From contig JAFREE010000165.1 of the NCBI GenBank assembly GCA_019400425.1, forward strand, positions 1 through 54,302: a DNA stretch of 54,302 nucleotides, written 5' to 3'. Shown here piece after piece: positions 1-10,946 of the stretch. Position numbers and translations under genes: made by a program. Origin of the DNA: Hymenochaete sp. R1. Lineage: Eukaryota; Basidiomycota; Agaricomycetes; Hymenochaetales; Hymenochaetaceae. The notes below the pieces were generated by a model. It searched no databases. It had not been told where the DNA came from and saw nothing but the letters and a program-made list of their open reading frames with translations. How positions within the stretch are numbered: the first letter of the stretch is position 1; the number at the start of each line of letters is the position of its first letter.

Positions 1-2700
1 GATGAAACCGAAGGTTCAGAAACGCTACGAGGCATAGTATGAACTTCCAGAGACGAGACCGGTCGTCGTCGTCCGAAACAGTCTCCAACGACGAGGAGGG
101 CGTAACGCGATCGTATCCAGAAGAAGCGAATGTCGAAGACGCAGGAACCGCACCGGCTTGCAAGTCCGTGTCCATCCCATCTATCGACGAGCCATTGTCG
201 GGCAAACTTGGCGGGCACGCGGGGTGATCGTGAAGCTCCATTCCTTCGATGAGTGGAGACAATGTCTCGCTCTGACGGTGGCCCACGTCCCACGGTACAT
301 ACTCTTCAATTCCACCACACCCCACTTCTCCTTCGATTCCCAGCGCGTAGTCCTCGACCCCGGTAGACAACCCCGGCGCGTCTGTGTAAGACACACTTGC
401 ACGTTCGTTAGCCAGCGCGAAGTCATTCACAGTCTCTTCACGCATTGCCACCATTGGAGTCCGTGCCGTCTGAGAGCTAGACTCCGGCGGTCGCGAACCA
501 TCTTCACCGGGATCGTATTTCGGCTTGTTCTGATGTCGTCGCCAAACGTGGGGTGCGACAATCTGGCCTCGACATATGACGCATGCGCACCATTTGTCCT
601 TTCGTGGGTACTGTACACGTATAAGGAAGCAAAGAGAAAGAACATGAGCTACAAACGTCTCTGCTGGCAGTCAACTCTAGAGAGAAGCTTACGCAAGACC
701 TGGACTTCCCGACTCCTTTCGTTCCCATGCTGTAAAGGCACGCGTCGGTTTGAATGCCTAAAACAATATTAATCATTCATTTAGTTTATATGTTCGAAAT
801 GAGAAGCGACTTTACTATACGACTGTCTAAGGCCTTCGTGTATGACGGACCTGGGTGTTACTGCAGGAATGGTAGTACTAGTACTAGTACTAGAACCGAT
901 CGTGATCTCAGACGGATATTGTATCGCACCAGCCGCGTGGGACTTTTATTTCCTTATTGGTCACCAGCCAATTGTTAACTAGGTTCGTGCAGGTATGTAC
1001 ATATGGGTTTGATTGACATGAAGCTAGCTGTGGAATATACATTCTAACCTGACATACGGGCATATAACAACAGGCAATATGTGCATTGGGTAACTGACGG
1101 GTCGGAACAGGAGGACTTTTCGGTGACACTGGCCAGCTGTGACCAGGCCTTTTGGACGGACCTGTTTCCATTCTCGGACAGATTACATCGACCGAACCGC
1201 CGGACAGCGTCGTTCAGGTACCCTTACCGGACCCAACCCACCCCCCGAAATAAAGGCCTTGCGCGCAGTGATTGTCTTCGCAGTTAGCAGACGGTTAGCG
1301 TGAGAAATAATTGCCAACTTGGTACATCCTTTTGACTAAGCTATCCAACTGTTTGTCCGGTCCGGTACGAGCACTCTTCTTCGAGCTGTGAGGGCAATTC
1401 ATTGTAATGCTCGCATAAACATCAGACTCAGCCATCAGTAGACCGATTGCCTGGGATATAGCAATGGCCATATCTCAAGCAGTGATAAGGTTCGTCCCCC
1501 ACAAACTCATACTGAAAACGAGCTAGAACCTTCCTTTTGTTAGAAATGAAAAGAGCGATTATCATTGCAAATCTGTCTTTTGTCGAGTTGCAACATCGGA
1601 ATGCATGGGACGGATGATCCGATTCGATTCCGTGTGGACCCTCACGGAACTCTTTAAAGTACTACCGATGCAACGCCGGATGAGAGAGGGGGGGGCGGGG
1701 GGAGTGGAAGGGACATGCATTGCATCGTTCATTGTCTGCCATAAAAGGTGATTTCGCAGGGAGAAGAGGACGACACGATGACTCCCCTAAAAGCATGGAC
1801 ACGCTAAGCGCACAATGAAGCTTTCTTCGATCGGCATGCATTGTGCGCCATCCATTGTTGATTAACGCAATGTGGAACGAGGCAGATCAGAAAAGGAGTC
1901 GAAAACCGATTGCTATGTTTCATCGTGGATACGGTACGGTGAGAGCGATGTTGCGGTACGGTAACCAGGGTGGAGAGCCTGAAGGACAGAAAGTCCGAAA
2001 AGGCCTGGGAATGATGGCAAGTTTATTATGCTCTCCTTAGCATCTATCTAATCAGTGGAGCGGGACAGAACACAGTGGGCACGGCTGACTGCCAACGGAC
2101 CCAAGCTTCCGGACAAAGACAGACGTACGAGGAAGCAGAAGATCAGCAGACTTTTTCGTCGGGTCGTCTTTGCCCTTTTTCGATGGTGGTCTGGCTTGAT
2201 TTTAGCACACAAAGGGAGATCTAGTTGGCTAGTATTAACGTGAGTCTATACCCCTCGAAGTATACCGCGGTCCCGACAATGTTAGAGATCGATGCTCGTG
2301 CTCATTTTTGCATAAGCTCTTCTGAGGTTTGATTCAGTGATTGTCCGCGGAGGCAATTTGCAACGTGACGGTGCGATGACTCGTTCGTCGACTCTGAACT
2401 ATTCACGCCGAGACCGGTAGACTGAACTTGGGCACAGACCTACTCATTTCTTCCAAGGTCGTACTCGTTCCCTCTGGAAATGTTGGACGGCAATGCATGC
2501 GATTCAATGAAGAAGGAAAAAAGAGATGGATATGGAATGTGCTAAGCGGGAGGTCCTTTGAACGGTCCTCCGGCACGGTAGCGTGGCAGTGCTGCGAGCC
2601 TCGTGTTTTCCCTTTTGTGGTCCTTTCGCGGTAGCCGACAGGCTTCACAAAGGACGTTCACGACGCATTCACTCACAGTGATTATAGCAAGCTGGATGCC
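1..2700. other. gene-poor left end
   Basis: No convincing gene is visible. Positions 39-227 (+) encode a short Ser/Glu/Asp-rich reading frame that could be the tail of an exon of a gene starting outside the window, but I could not extend it by splicing. The longer frame at 158-772 has no ATG start and an unconvincing composition. A short run of GTACTA repeats lies at 873-893. A G-rich tract lies near 1688-1702. Confidence 0.5.
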
Positions 2701-2706
2701 TATAAA
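2701..2706 (+). promoter_or_regulatory. TATA box of the zinc-finger gene
   Basis: TATAAA lies 148 bases before the ATG at 2854. A pyrimidine-rich stretch (about 2805-2830), common near fungal transcription starts, follows. This is a consensus match only. Confidence 0.45.
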
Positions 2707-2853
2707 TGTGCGCCATGATGCGATGCAAAAGTGCACTTGATCCCCACACGCTGGCGCGTCCGCCCCGAGCTTTTTTCAAGTAATCCCTTGCATCCCACGC
2801 GCCATCCTCATCTTCCCTTCCCCTTTCCATACCCTTAATCCGACTCTAGCGAT

Positions 2854-4294
2854 ATGCAATACTGTACGGCTTCCGAAAACAACTCCGAATTCAGCTTTGC
2901 CGGTCAAGCTGGTCCGAACGTCTTCGTCCCGCCTTTGAAGAATGAACAAGTTGATATTATCCAAGCCATGCTCGAAGGTTTCGACTTGAAGGAAATGGGT
3001 CGCGTAGATGCTCCTTTGTGGACATTCTCCCAAGAGAACGACATGTACGCTTTTTTTATCATCATTCCAACTCTCGAATTCTATACTCAAACTTCTTCAG
3101 CTCAAGTTCTCCAACCTTTGGAACACCCGACAATGGCTGCATGGAATCAATGTTCTTTGACTCATCTCCCACCTCATCAATTCAGTCTCCGACAACAGTT
3201 TCCCCTCACGGGATCACTCTCTCCATTCCGTCAAATACGTCGTCTCCCCAGAGTCTCATATCACCTTTCAGTGGTTCTGGTCCTTCCAGCCCCGAGGACG
3301 GAATAGTTTCTCCTCGCTCGTCTGACAACGCCCTCGGCCTCTTCGAACATCCACCCGATCTATCTTTGTTCCCGCTCAATGCATTCGACACCCATATGAA
3401 TTATGATTCTCTACCTTCTTTTAGCAATTTTCATTTTGTGCCAGAATCTCACAACTGCCTTCCCGTCCCCTTCGACGACAGCAACTTCAGCCTCGACGCG
3501 TACAACCACAGCAACTCTACCGTTAAACTTCCTCTTCTTAAGGACCCTATCGACATCAGTATCACCGACGCGCATGCTCATAGTCCCTTCTCCGACTCTA
3601 CCTCCACCTCTCCCGAACTTGCCTCGTCACCCCTCGCCGAGCCCACCTTAAAGAAGGACTCTGGCCCTATTCGCACAGCCCGGGCCCATGCTCGCACCCA
3701 ACGGCGCAAGCAAAAGCCGTATCACCTTTCCGCAGCCACGCCTTCCCCTTCTCCTTCTCCCTCCGGCTCGGCCCTCGAGCTGGGCGACGCCAAGGAGTGC
3801 GAGTTCGGCGTACAGGTGATGGTCGAAGACGAGGCCGGCGCGACGGTTCCAAAGTGGAAATGTAACATTTGTGGAGTATGTGTGGGAAGAAGGCCGGATT
3901 TGCATAGACATCACAAGACCTGTGTCCGTAAGGAGAAGTTTTATTGTATCGACGTTATTCGTGAGTCTCTTCCAAAACCCTTTCTTTCCCCCTTACCGAC
4001 TCTGACCTCAATCCTCGGTCTTTAGATGAAGACGGTACGATTTGGCCCGGCTGCGGTATCAAATTCTCCCGTCGTGACGCCTGCCATCGCCATCAGCGTC
4101 GCCGCTTCACCGAGGGTCGCTGCTCACGCCAACGTCCGCGCCGAGACGGTCTCTCGCAACACGAGTACGAGAAAAAGGTCGCCGCACACCGTAACATGGA
4201 GCTCAATTTTCGATGGCGCGCTGATCTGCCTGCATACGAAAAGAACCGGCTGGTAAACATGGCTCTGGCGGACATTAAGCAGAATATGTTCTAG
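2854..4294 (+). CDS. C2H2/C2HC-type zinc-finger protein, putative transcription regulator
   Basis: Three exons (2854-3044, 3101-3960, 4026-4294) with GT-AG introns of 56 and 65 nt keep one open frame of 439 residues. Residues 1-310 are low-complexity and rich in Ser, Pro and Thr, with acidic patches, as in fungal transcription factors. A basic stretch near residues 275-290 could be a nuclear localisation signal. The only ordered part is residues 316-383. It contains C318-x2-C321 followed by H334/H335 and C338, then C346, the CGIKFSRRD segment around C360, H371, H373 and C383, which resembles a pair of degenerate C2H2 fingers. The intron at 3961 splits the second finger, and splicing restores it, which supports the model. 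DNA binding is inferred from the fingers; no target can be named. The gene converges on family copy A. Confidence 0.82.
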
Positions 4295-4749
4295 CAGGAC
4301 GCACGGTAATAATGACATGAATGAATTGGTTTTTGTCACTTTCTTCTCTCTTTCACATTCTGTTTTGCTTAGTAGCGACCCATCCTAAAATGAATCTATC
4401 TTAACAATCAAACAATTTGTAATATCTTCTCACTTGTTGTTTGTCCAATTTTCCGCCCGCTTCCGCTTAGGACATTCCTACTTATCTCTATCTGAATGTA
4501 TTTCCTTTTTTTTGCTTTTAATCTCCCTATGTAGGACTTGCGGACACTCAATGTAAATGGACGTAACCATTGGACTTTTCTGGACCTATATTGCTATATT
4601 ATTCAGGTTTCTCTGGTTCGGGTCAAACTAATGCAGGCATTTACAGTTAAACTCGGCCATGTTTGATCTATGCTATTCATCAATATTCCTCGCGCAGAAT
4701 TTCACGGCAGTACAATTGTTGGGAGGGCAAACGGAAGCACGATATGAAG
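4295..4749. other. intergenic, convergent 3' ends
   Basis: This lies between the zinc-finger gene (+) and copy A (-). It is AT-rich with T-rich runs near 4498-4520, as expected for 3' UTR and polyadenylation sequence. No gene is seen. Confidence 0.5.
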
Positions 4750-4861
4750 GTATGAAATAGCATAAACCAGTAGTGTTAAGTCATACCCATTTTTACATTA
4801 TAGGAGTGAGAATAGAGGCAGTACTTCAGACACCAGCAAACAGATGATAAAGAGATCAGAA

Positions 4862-6060
4862 TTATACACGAACGGTGTGCTCAATACTTCTCTCGAGTTC
4901 CTTCACAAATTCTCTCTGCTCCTCTAGTTCCTTCACGCCGTTATCCAAGTCTTCTTTCAACGCACGCATTTCTGGCTCAGGAAATGTTAGACTCGCAAGT
5001 TGCTTTCGATGTTCATTCTGAACTTCCTTCCGTTTCGCAATGGGCGTTTTCGACTCTTCCTTATAAGCCTTGACCATGGATCTATCCACCCGATCGAGAC
5101 TTCTCCCAGACTCTGTTTGTTTCCGGATCAAGTGATGTTTCGCTTCAATACAAACGTTGTAGTAAGTATCATCCACAAGGAATCGTTCTCGAATAAGTTG
5201 CAGCCGAAATTCTCCACCAGTCGCTCCATTGCGCAAGGTTTCGTTCAAGGATGCTGAGAGGGCTGCGTGGATATTTTTCAGGGTCGCATTGAACTGATCT
5301 CCTTGCTTTCGAATTCTATCCAGATGCCAAGCTGCCGTTGTACGGAAAAGCACTGCATGCAGTAGAACATCGTCCGAGTTCTCGAACATGCTCGCTCTTG
5401 GCCAGCCTGACACGACAGATACGCAGTTAGAATTCTAGTTAAAATATGTATTGAATAAGAAAGTGCTTTACCTGCTTCGATAAGCTCTTTATGTTTTTGT
5501 GTGAGGCGCCCGCGATGCTCGCTGCAGAGGGCAACGTATTCTTTGTCGAAGTTGTCGACATCTTCCAATGCCTTGCACATCTCCTCTTGGAGGAGCTTGC
5601 GATATGCCTCGTACTCTTCCCACATGCGTCGTCGCCTCGCACTAGTTGGAGCTGCAGTTTTCTCGGCTTCTTGAATGAAATGAATGTGGGAGTCCAAGAC
5701 TAGCAGAAAAAAGGCTTGTCGCACCTGCAGCCAGAGGCGTCTGGCTCCAGCCTTGGATTCGAGATCCGGATTCTTGTCAGACACAAAATATCCGACGGCA
5801 TTCTCCATGGCTTTCATACGTTCAGAAAGCGGATTCGTAAGCAAAAATCTCCTATGGCCCATTACGCGCTCGTTTTGTACGAGCTGGTTCCTCTTGTCGG
5901 GGTTCTCCAGCTCATTGCAGAATTCTTCGACTTTTTCTTTGAGCCAGTCCAAGTCGTAGGTTTCGTCGTCGTCATTGCCTTCCTTACGATACGCTGGTGG
6001 ATCACGAGCTCCCGCATCCGCGGATACAGGTGGATCTTTGCGTTTCCCATGCGAAGGCAT
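4862..6060 (-). CDS. cluster-family protein, copy A
   Basis: Function unknown; I do not recognise the family. Two exons (6060-5472 and 5406-4862) flank a 65-nt GT-AG intron and give 377 residues. The intron splits a Gly codon directly before W198-P199, as in all copies. Visible parts are: a Lys/Pro-rich start (KRKDPP, residues 6-11); an acidic patch; YDLDWLKEKVEEFCNELE at 35-52; a tryptophan-bearing helix at 107-127 (RRLWLQ...); a second amphipathic helix RMWEEYEAYRKLLQEEM at 145-161; the WP junction; FENSDDVLLH; ERFLVDD at 270-276 followed by YYNVCIEAKH; and a C-terminal coiled-coil-like tail at about 340-377. There is no signal peptide or clear membrane segment, so a cytosolic or nuclear helical protein is inferred. 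It is the closest relative of copy B and shares its 5' portion with copy F. Confidence 0.85.
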
Positions 6061-6420
6061 AGGTGAATGGCGTCAATATGGGGGTGATGGTAGAGGACGG
6101 AGTCGAGGTAGCAGCCGAATGGAGACTGGAATATCAGTGAGAAGGCTGAGGCTGTAATTAATGAACTCAAAGACGCGATATGGAGAAAGAAAGAGGCAGC
6201 TACTGGTATGTAGGTGAAGCCTTAGCCGGTGAGTGTGTGGCGAGGGACAGAATTTCACTTGAAACAACCTGGAGGCTGGATACCAGGAGTAGTCCCATGA
6301 TCAAAGCAGACATCAGCATTGGTCAAGACAGAAGTACTGAGAGATAATACTCACTTGACAAAGTCGAGATGACAGGCGTTGACGAGATGGGCGTTTTATG
6401 AAAGAAGTAGTGGGGGATGA
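6061..6420 (-). other. 5' untranslated region of copy A with likely intron
   Basis: This lies between the ATG and the TATA element of copy A. A GTGAGT donor (minus strand, 6354-6349) is followed by a segment that is conserved in sequence and order upstream of copy F (22765-23067). Conservation of non-coding sequence plus a donor site suggests a 5' UTR intron. The acceptor is not certain. Confidence 0.5.
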
Positions 6421-6507
6421 TTTTTATATACCATCGTGGCCAGCTTTGCTTTGAATGTGAATGGGTACATTGATTAACTTTGAAAGGGCTTCGTCGCAAA
6501 GTTAAAC
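6421..6507 (-). promoter_or_regulatory. shared promoter module, copy A
   Basis: Read on the minus strand, this has a GTTTAACTTTGCGA box (6507-6494), then AAAGCAAAGCTGGCCA, then ATGGTATATAA ending at about 6424. The same three elements in the same order precede copy F, and variants precede B, D and E. The TATA element is about 365 bases from the ATG, consistent with a long leader. Confidence 0.6.
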
Positions 6508-6600
6508 TCAGTGCTCGTGGTCATGAGGGCGTTAAACTACCATGGACACCTTCGTGCCGACATAAACATCATGATTTTGTGCACACGCACACTTTCTCAT

Positions 6601-6882
6601 GTAGGAATCAAGTCCTAAGTCTCATCAAGTTTCATGAGAAAGTCACGACACGAAAAGGTTTTGAGATAAGATGAGCAAGAGGCAAAGGAGAAATATCAGT
6701 GACCAAACAGACCAAACGCATTTTTCAAGGCGATCTGCCGATCTGCCCAATAGAGTCATCATACGAGTACCAAAAAGAATAATGTGCCTAAACTCCCGAC
6801 GACTCGGCGAGTTACACAAAGAATGAGATAATATTGATGAGCAGTTAACATCTCAACTGTTAATTTAAGAAACGTGATGTCA
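6601..6882. other. spacer between duplicated units
   Basis: This lies between the promoter side of copy A and the 3' flank of copy B. No gene or clear repeat is seen. Confidence 0.5.
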
Positions 6883-7002
6883 AGATATGAAATAGCAAGA
6901 ACCAGTAGTGTTAAGTCATACCCATTTTTACATTAAAGTAGTGAGAATAGAGGCAGAACTTCAGACACCACTGGCAGCAAACAGATGATATGGAGATCAG
7001 AG

Positions 7003-8198
7003 TTATACACGAACGGTGTGCTCAATACTTCTCTCGAGTTCCCTCACAAATTCTCTCTGCTCCGCTAGTTCCTTCACGCCGTATTCTAACTCTGCCTTTA
7101 GCGCAATCATTTGGGGCTCGGGTAGTGCTAAACTATCAAGCTCCTTCCGACGTTCGTTCTGAACCTCCTTCCGCTTCACAATGTGCGTTCTTGACTCTTC
7201 CTTATAACTCTTAATGTTACTTATATCCTTCCAGTCGAGATTTCTCCCAGATTCTGTTCGTTTTCGGATCAAATGATGTTTTGCTTCAATACAAACATTG
7301 TAGTATGTATCATCCACAAGGAATCGTTCTCGAATAAGTTGCAGCCGAAATTCGCCGGCAGTCGCTCCATTGCGCAAGGTTTTGTTCAAGGATGCTGAGA
7401 GGGCTGTATGAATATTTCTCAGAGTCATATTGAACGGATCTCCTTGCTTTCGAATTCTGCCTAGGTGCCACGCTGCCGTTGTACGGAAAAGTGCTGCATG
7501 CAGTAGAACATCGTCCGAGTCTTTGAACATGCTTGCTCTTGGCCAGCCTGACATGCCAAATACGCAGTTAGATTTCCGCTCGAAATGAGTAAAGAATAAG
7601 AACGTGCTTTACCTGCTTCGATAAGCTCTTCATGTTTCTGTGTGAGGCGCCCGCGATACTCGCTGCAGAGGGCAACGTATTCCTTGTCGAAGTTGTCGAC
7701 GTCTTCCAATGCGTTGCACATCTGCTCCTGAAGGAGCTTACGATATGCCTCGTACTCTTTCCACATGCGTTGCTGTTTCGTACTGTTCGCAGCTGCGCCT
7801 TTCTCGGCTTCTTGGGTAAAATGAATACAGGAGTCCAAGACTAGCAGGAAAAAGGCTTGCTGCGCCTGTAGCCAGAGGCACCTAGCTCTAGCATTGGCTT
7901 CACGATCTGGATTCCTGTCAGACACAAAATACCCGACGGCATTCTCCATGGCTTTCATACGTGCAGAAAGCGGATTCGAAAGCAAAAATCTCCTATGGCC
8001 CATTACGCGCTCGTTTTGTACGAGCTGCTTCCGCTTGTCCGGGTTCTCCAGCTCATTGCAAAATTCTTGAACTTTTTCTTTGAGCCAGTCGAAATCCCAA
8101 GTCGCGTCGTCTGTTTCCCCGGTGCGATGGGATGGGGGATCACGAATGCCGGTGCCTACAGATGTAGGTGGATCTTTGCGTTTTTGGTGCGAAGACAT
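7003..8198 (-). CDS. cluster-family protein, copy B
   Basis: Two exons (8198-7613 and 7547-7003) with a 65-nt intron give 376 residues. The ATG at 8198 is chosen because it aligns with the MSSH/MPSH starts of the other copies; the frame is open further upstream, to 8291, but that part has no counterpart. It is nearly colinear with copy A, with the same WLKEKV...FCNELENPDKR, RCLWLQ and RMWKEYEAYRKLLQEQM segments, WP junction, FLVDDTYYNVCIEAKHH and coiled-coil tail. Differences are scattered substitutions without stops or frameshifts, so the copy appears functional. Several differences cluster in the linker after the ERFLVDD motif (GRNLDWKDISNIK versus GRSLDRVDRSMVK in A). The function is unknown. 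Confidence 0.84.
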
Positions 8199-8573
8199 GG
8201 GTTGAGAGCTCGGGTGAGGGGAAAGGTCGAGGACGATGTGACAGCCTAAAGGAGAATGGAGTATAACTGGGAGGGAAAAGCACCGTAACAAAATAGCGAG
8301 CTACTATAGCTCGCGGTACGGTGGAAGCGGCGACAGCGATGTAGATGGCGTCCACGGAATAGTACGTGTGGCGACTGAAGTAGTCCCAGGAAAAAGGGAA
8401 AGGGGGGAGGAAGGGGATACTACAAGGACTGAAAAATCAAGTTGTCTGAGGAGAGCGGGCGACAAGGTGAGAGTCAGTAGACAAGACGGTGGTACTCTGA
8501 GATGATACTACCCACTTTAGAAAGTCAGGGCAATAGATGTTGAGGAGAAAGAGAAGTTCTATGAGGTGACGCC

Positions 8574-8648
8574 TTATATACCATCCTGGCCAACTTTACT
8601 TCGCATATGAAAGTGAGCATTACTTGAAGGACTACTTCGCAGGTTACT
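8574..8648 (-). promoter_or_regulatory. shared promoter module, copy B
   Basis: On the minus strand there is an AGTAACCTGCGAAG segment (a weaker form of the upstream box), then GAAGTAAAGTTGGCCAGG and ATGGTATATAAGGCG. The core from AAAGTT to TATATAAG also matches the promoter of copy E. Confidence 0.55.
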
Positions 8649-8730
8649 AATTGACCAAGAAACGTCATGTACGTGTGATCGTAAGGGTAGTCCATAAGAT
8701 ACGATTCTCGTGCCGACATCCTTTGTATAA

Positions 8731-9298
8731 ACCTTACCTCAAGTTGCGCGGGTACCAATCCTCGAGTCTTCGTTCATTATGGAGAAGGCCATAGTGTGAA
8801 TACCAGAATACTTTTGAGACGTGAGTGAGTAAAGGAGAACAAGAAGCGGCTTGACTTTTCCGAAGTGATCGGTCCCCAAGCTTTCAATTATGTAATCGCT
8901 CGCTCCCGCATTCTTTTTAAAACAAATGAAAGAAATGAGTCTCTGACATCCATTTTTTTTTAAAAAAAACTACAGATCAGCGATTCAACACCATTACTAG
9001 TACTGGTCAGAGATAGATCACTAGTATTCCCATCACTGCCCGCATGCTTGAAAGAGAACTCCGAAATTAGACCCGATAAAGGTAACCCGATCCAACAGCA
9101 AAGTGAATAAGATTCCCCTTCTTTCTCGGCGCCATGCTCATGATGCAGGTGTTGTCGAACAGTTACATTTGTTCTACTTTACTTTATCTATTTTTAGCAA
9201 GAGAATTATGAAGGTCATGTTGATTATTACAGTCTCAAGGGATGGGAAAAGCCTAATTCGCCGGAATTATACATGCATAGAATGCTTACGACGATTGC
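8731..9298. other. intergenic, copy B to copy C
   Basis: No gene is seen. T-rich and A-rich runs lie at 8954-8969. Two ACTAGTA-type motifs lie at 8996-9003 and 9020-9026. Confidence 0.5.
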
Positions 9299-9990
9299 TC
9301 ATTCTTCGTGTAAAACCTTATCTGCGCTTCTACTTCTTGTAATCGGGATGGAATCTCTCTCCAGCACTGACCTCTCCTTCTCACTTAGTGATAGACCATC
9401 GAGCACCTCCCAACGAGCCTCGCGTCTACCCTTTCGTTCCTTCGTCAACTCTCTCAAATCCTTCTTGAATTTGGCAAGATTAGTCTTCCCGCTTTTAGCT
9501 GGCTGTTCAGCCGTTCTCTGAATCCCGCGATTCATATCTTCAATAAATGCATTCTAGAAAATATCATCTACAAGGAATCGTTCTCGAGCAACCTGCGTCC
9601 TGCCCGCAGACGGGTCGTTACGTCCGACGTTATTGAAACTTTCTGAGAGTGTTGAATGGATGCCTCTCAGTGACATATACAACCGATCTCCAAAATCCTT
9701 GATCCTCCCTACATGCCACTCTGTAGCTTCACGGAACAAAGATCCATGCACCAAAATATCGGAGGAGTTTTGGAATAAATTTTCTCTCAGCCAACGTGTG
9801 AAAGCGTTGTAGTAAATTATAATGAATAATAAAGAATAGAAACATACTCACCTACTGCTTCGAAAAATTCTTTTGGGTTCGGTATGATGTGCTCGCGATC
9901 TTCTTTGCAGATGTTTATGCATTCTTGGTCACCATCGTCCGTCACCTTCTGCATTTCGTCTCGGACAAATACTCGACTTTGCTCAATCTT
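9299..9990 (-). pseudogene. cluster-family copy C, truncated and broken
   Basis: Exon 2 (9795-9299) parallels exon 2 of copy F closely (LVHGSLFRE..TEWH, NNVGRNDPSA, VARERFLVDD). A TAG follows at VDDIF, where F reads VDDAYFNV, and the frame then continues unchanged (NAFIED...). Only the last ~45 codons of exon 1 remain (about 9990-9853), ending IIPNPKEFFEAVG with a good GTGAGT donor. The acceptor is damaged: F has CATAG before GTTGG, while C has CACAC. The 5' part of exon 1, the leader and the promoter are missing and are replaced by the coiled-coil remnant at 10012 and beyond. Three independent lesions make this a pseudogene. Confidence 0.85.
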
Positions 9991-10011
9991 CCATGGCGCG
10001 AGCGAGAACGT

Positions 10012-10700
10012 TTACGTTTCAACCCGACGTTGAGCAACGGCGGAGAGAGATCGAGGTGAGGGAGGAGTCACAAGACCCCTGGTGTGCTTGTTCTTCGAAA
10101 CGTAACCGTTTGCCTTCAAGGTAGAGATTTGTGTGGACAAGTTGGACAGCCCGAGTTCGACCTTGTTGGTCAAGCCTTTGACAGACTCTTCCACCATCTC
10201 CACGCGATTTTCATGTCCATTTCGGACTTTTTCAAAGTGCGAGTGCTCTGTCGACCATTCGCTTTTGACCTACTTCCACCGATCTTCAAACATCTTTCGG
10301 AATTCATCGAAGATCGAGACCATCGTTTCTTTTTGCTGTTTCGACCGTGCTTCGGCTTCTTCTGCGAGCTGTGCACCCTGAGCGACTTGAGATGCCTGAG
10401 TGGAACGTACCGTCTCCTCGAGCGAGCTTCTCCTCAAGGGTGCCTATCGTTTGCTGGGCGGCAGAGTGCTGTTCCTAAAGAGTGCGAGATATTTCGAGAG
10501 CAGATTCGAGATGGCAAGAAAGTTAACCGACAAGTCATCTCTTCTGTCACGGTTGTCGAGTGGAGTTGAGCGCTACTTCTCCGCTCAAACTCGTACGCTC
10601 AGACGACCGAGTTCTTTTCTCCTTGCGCCCTGTTCTTCTTTGCGAGAATGTGACGAAAGCGGGAGTCAGATTCGCCAACGTTGCTGAGAATTTCAGAGAA
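10012..10700 (-). pseudogene. remnant of an unrelated coiled-coil protein gene
   Basis: On the minus strand the frame contains AEEAEARSKQQKETMVSIF, FDEFRKMFEDRWK, an in-frame TAG, VKSEWSTEHSHFEKVRNGHE, then a heptad-rich stretch with VEESVKGLTNKVELGLSNL and a tail TPPSPRSLSAVAQRRVET ending in a stop at 10012. Further upstream the frame is lost. The sequence is typical of the C-terminal coiled coil plus Ser-Pro tail of a cytoskeletal or motor-type protein, but I cannot name the parent gene. It abuts the truncated exon 1 of copy C in the same orientation, so a rearrangement joined the two. Confidence 0.5.
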
Positions 10701-10786
10701 ACGAAGAGTAGGTCGTCGTAACACACAAAAAAAGGCTACGGTTAGTGAAATTTGGCGCTAATACTTATAGGGTAACTATATATGTG

Positions 10787-10935
10787 CGGAATGCGGAAAT
10801 CTCCGTTTCCGCAGTTTTTCCCATCTCAATTTCCGCTTCCGGCGTAAATCTTGCGCCGGAAATAGACCAACTCAAAATGTCTTACGCTTCCGGCGGAAAT
10901 TATTTCTGCATCCCGGATGCGGAACGTTCCGCGCC
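10787..10935. repeat. cluster of GCGGAA/TTCCGC inverted repeats
   Basis: Four dyad structures lie in 140 bases. GCGGAAA/TTTCCGC has a 6-nt loop (10793-10799 with 10806-10812). TTCCGGCG/CGCCGGAA has a 9-nt loop (10837-10844 with 10854-10861). TTCCGGCGGAA is at 10889-10899. A perfect 14-bp palindrome GCGGAACGTTCCGC is at 10919-10932. The cluster ends about 12 bases past the stop of copy D. Confidence 0.75.
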
Positions 10936-10946
10936 CGTGCACATCA

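Larger units (their letters stand above)
4750..6600. repeat. tandem duplication, unit 1 (carries copy A)
   Basis: The coding part, the 3' flank and the promoter of copy A all recur at 6883-8730. In the 3' flanks, 4750-4862 and 6883-7003 share long near-identical runs (for example the segments around 4770-4800 and 6902-6933). Upstream similarity fades after the shared TTCGTGCCGACAT segment. The boundaries are approximate. Confidence 0.75.
6883..8730. repeat. tandem duplication, unit 2 (carries copy B)
   Basis: This is the partner of 4750-6600. It contains copy B, its 3' flank and its promoter in the same orientation. Coding sequence and intron position match copy A throughout. Confidence 0.75.

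Noticed and set aside
158..772. 204-codon plus-strand frame near the left end
   Set aside because: It starts at GTG, not ATG, has Cys/Arg/His-rich unstructured composition and no recognisable motif.
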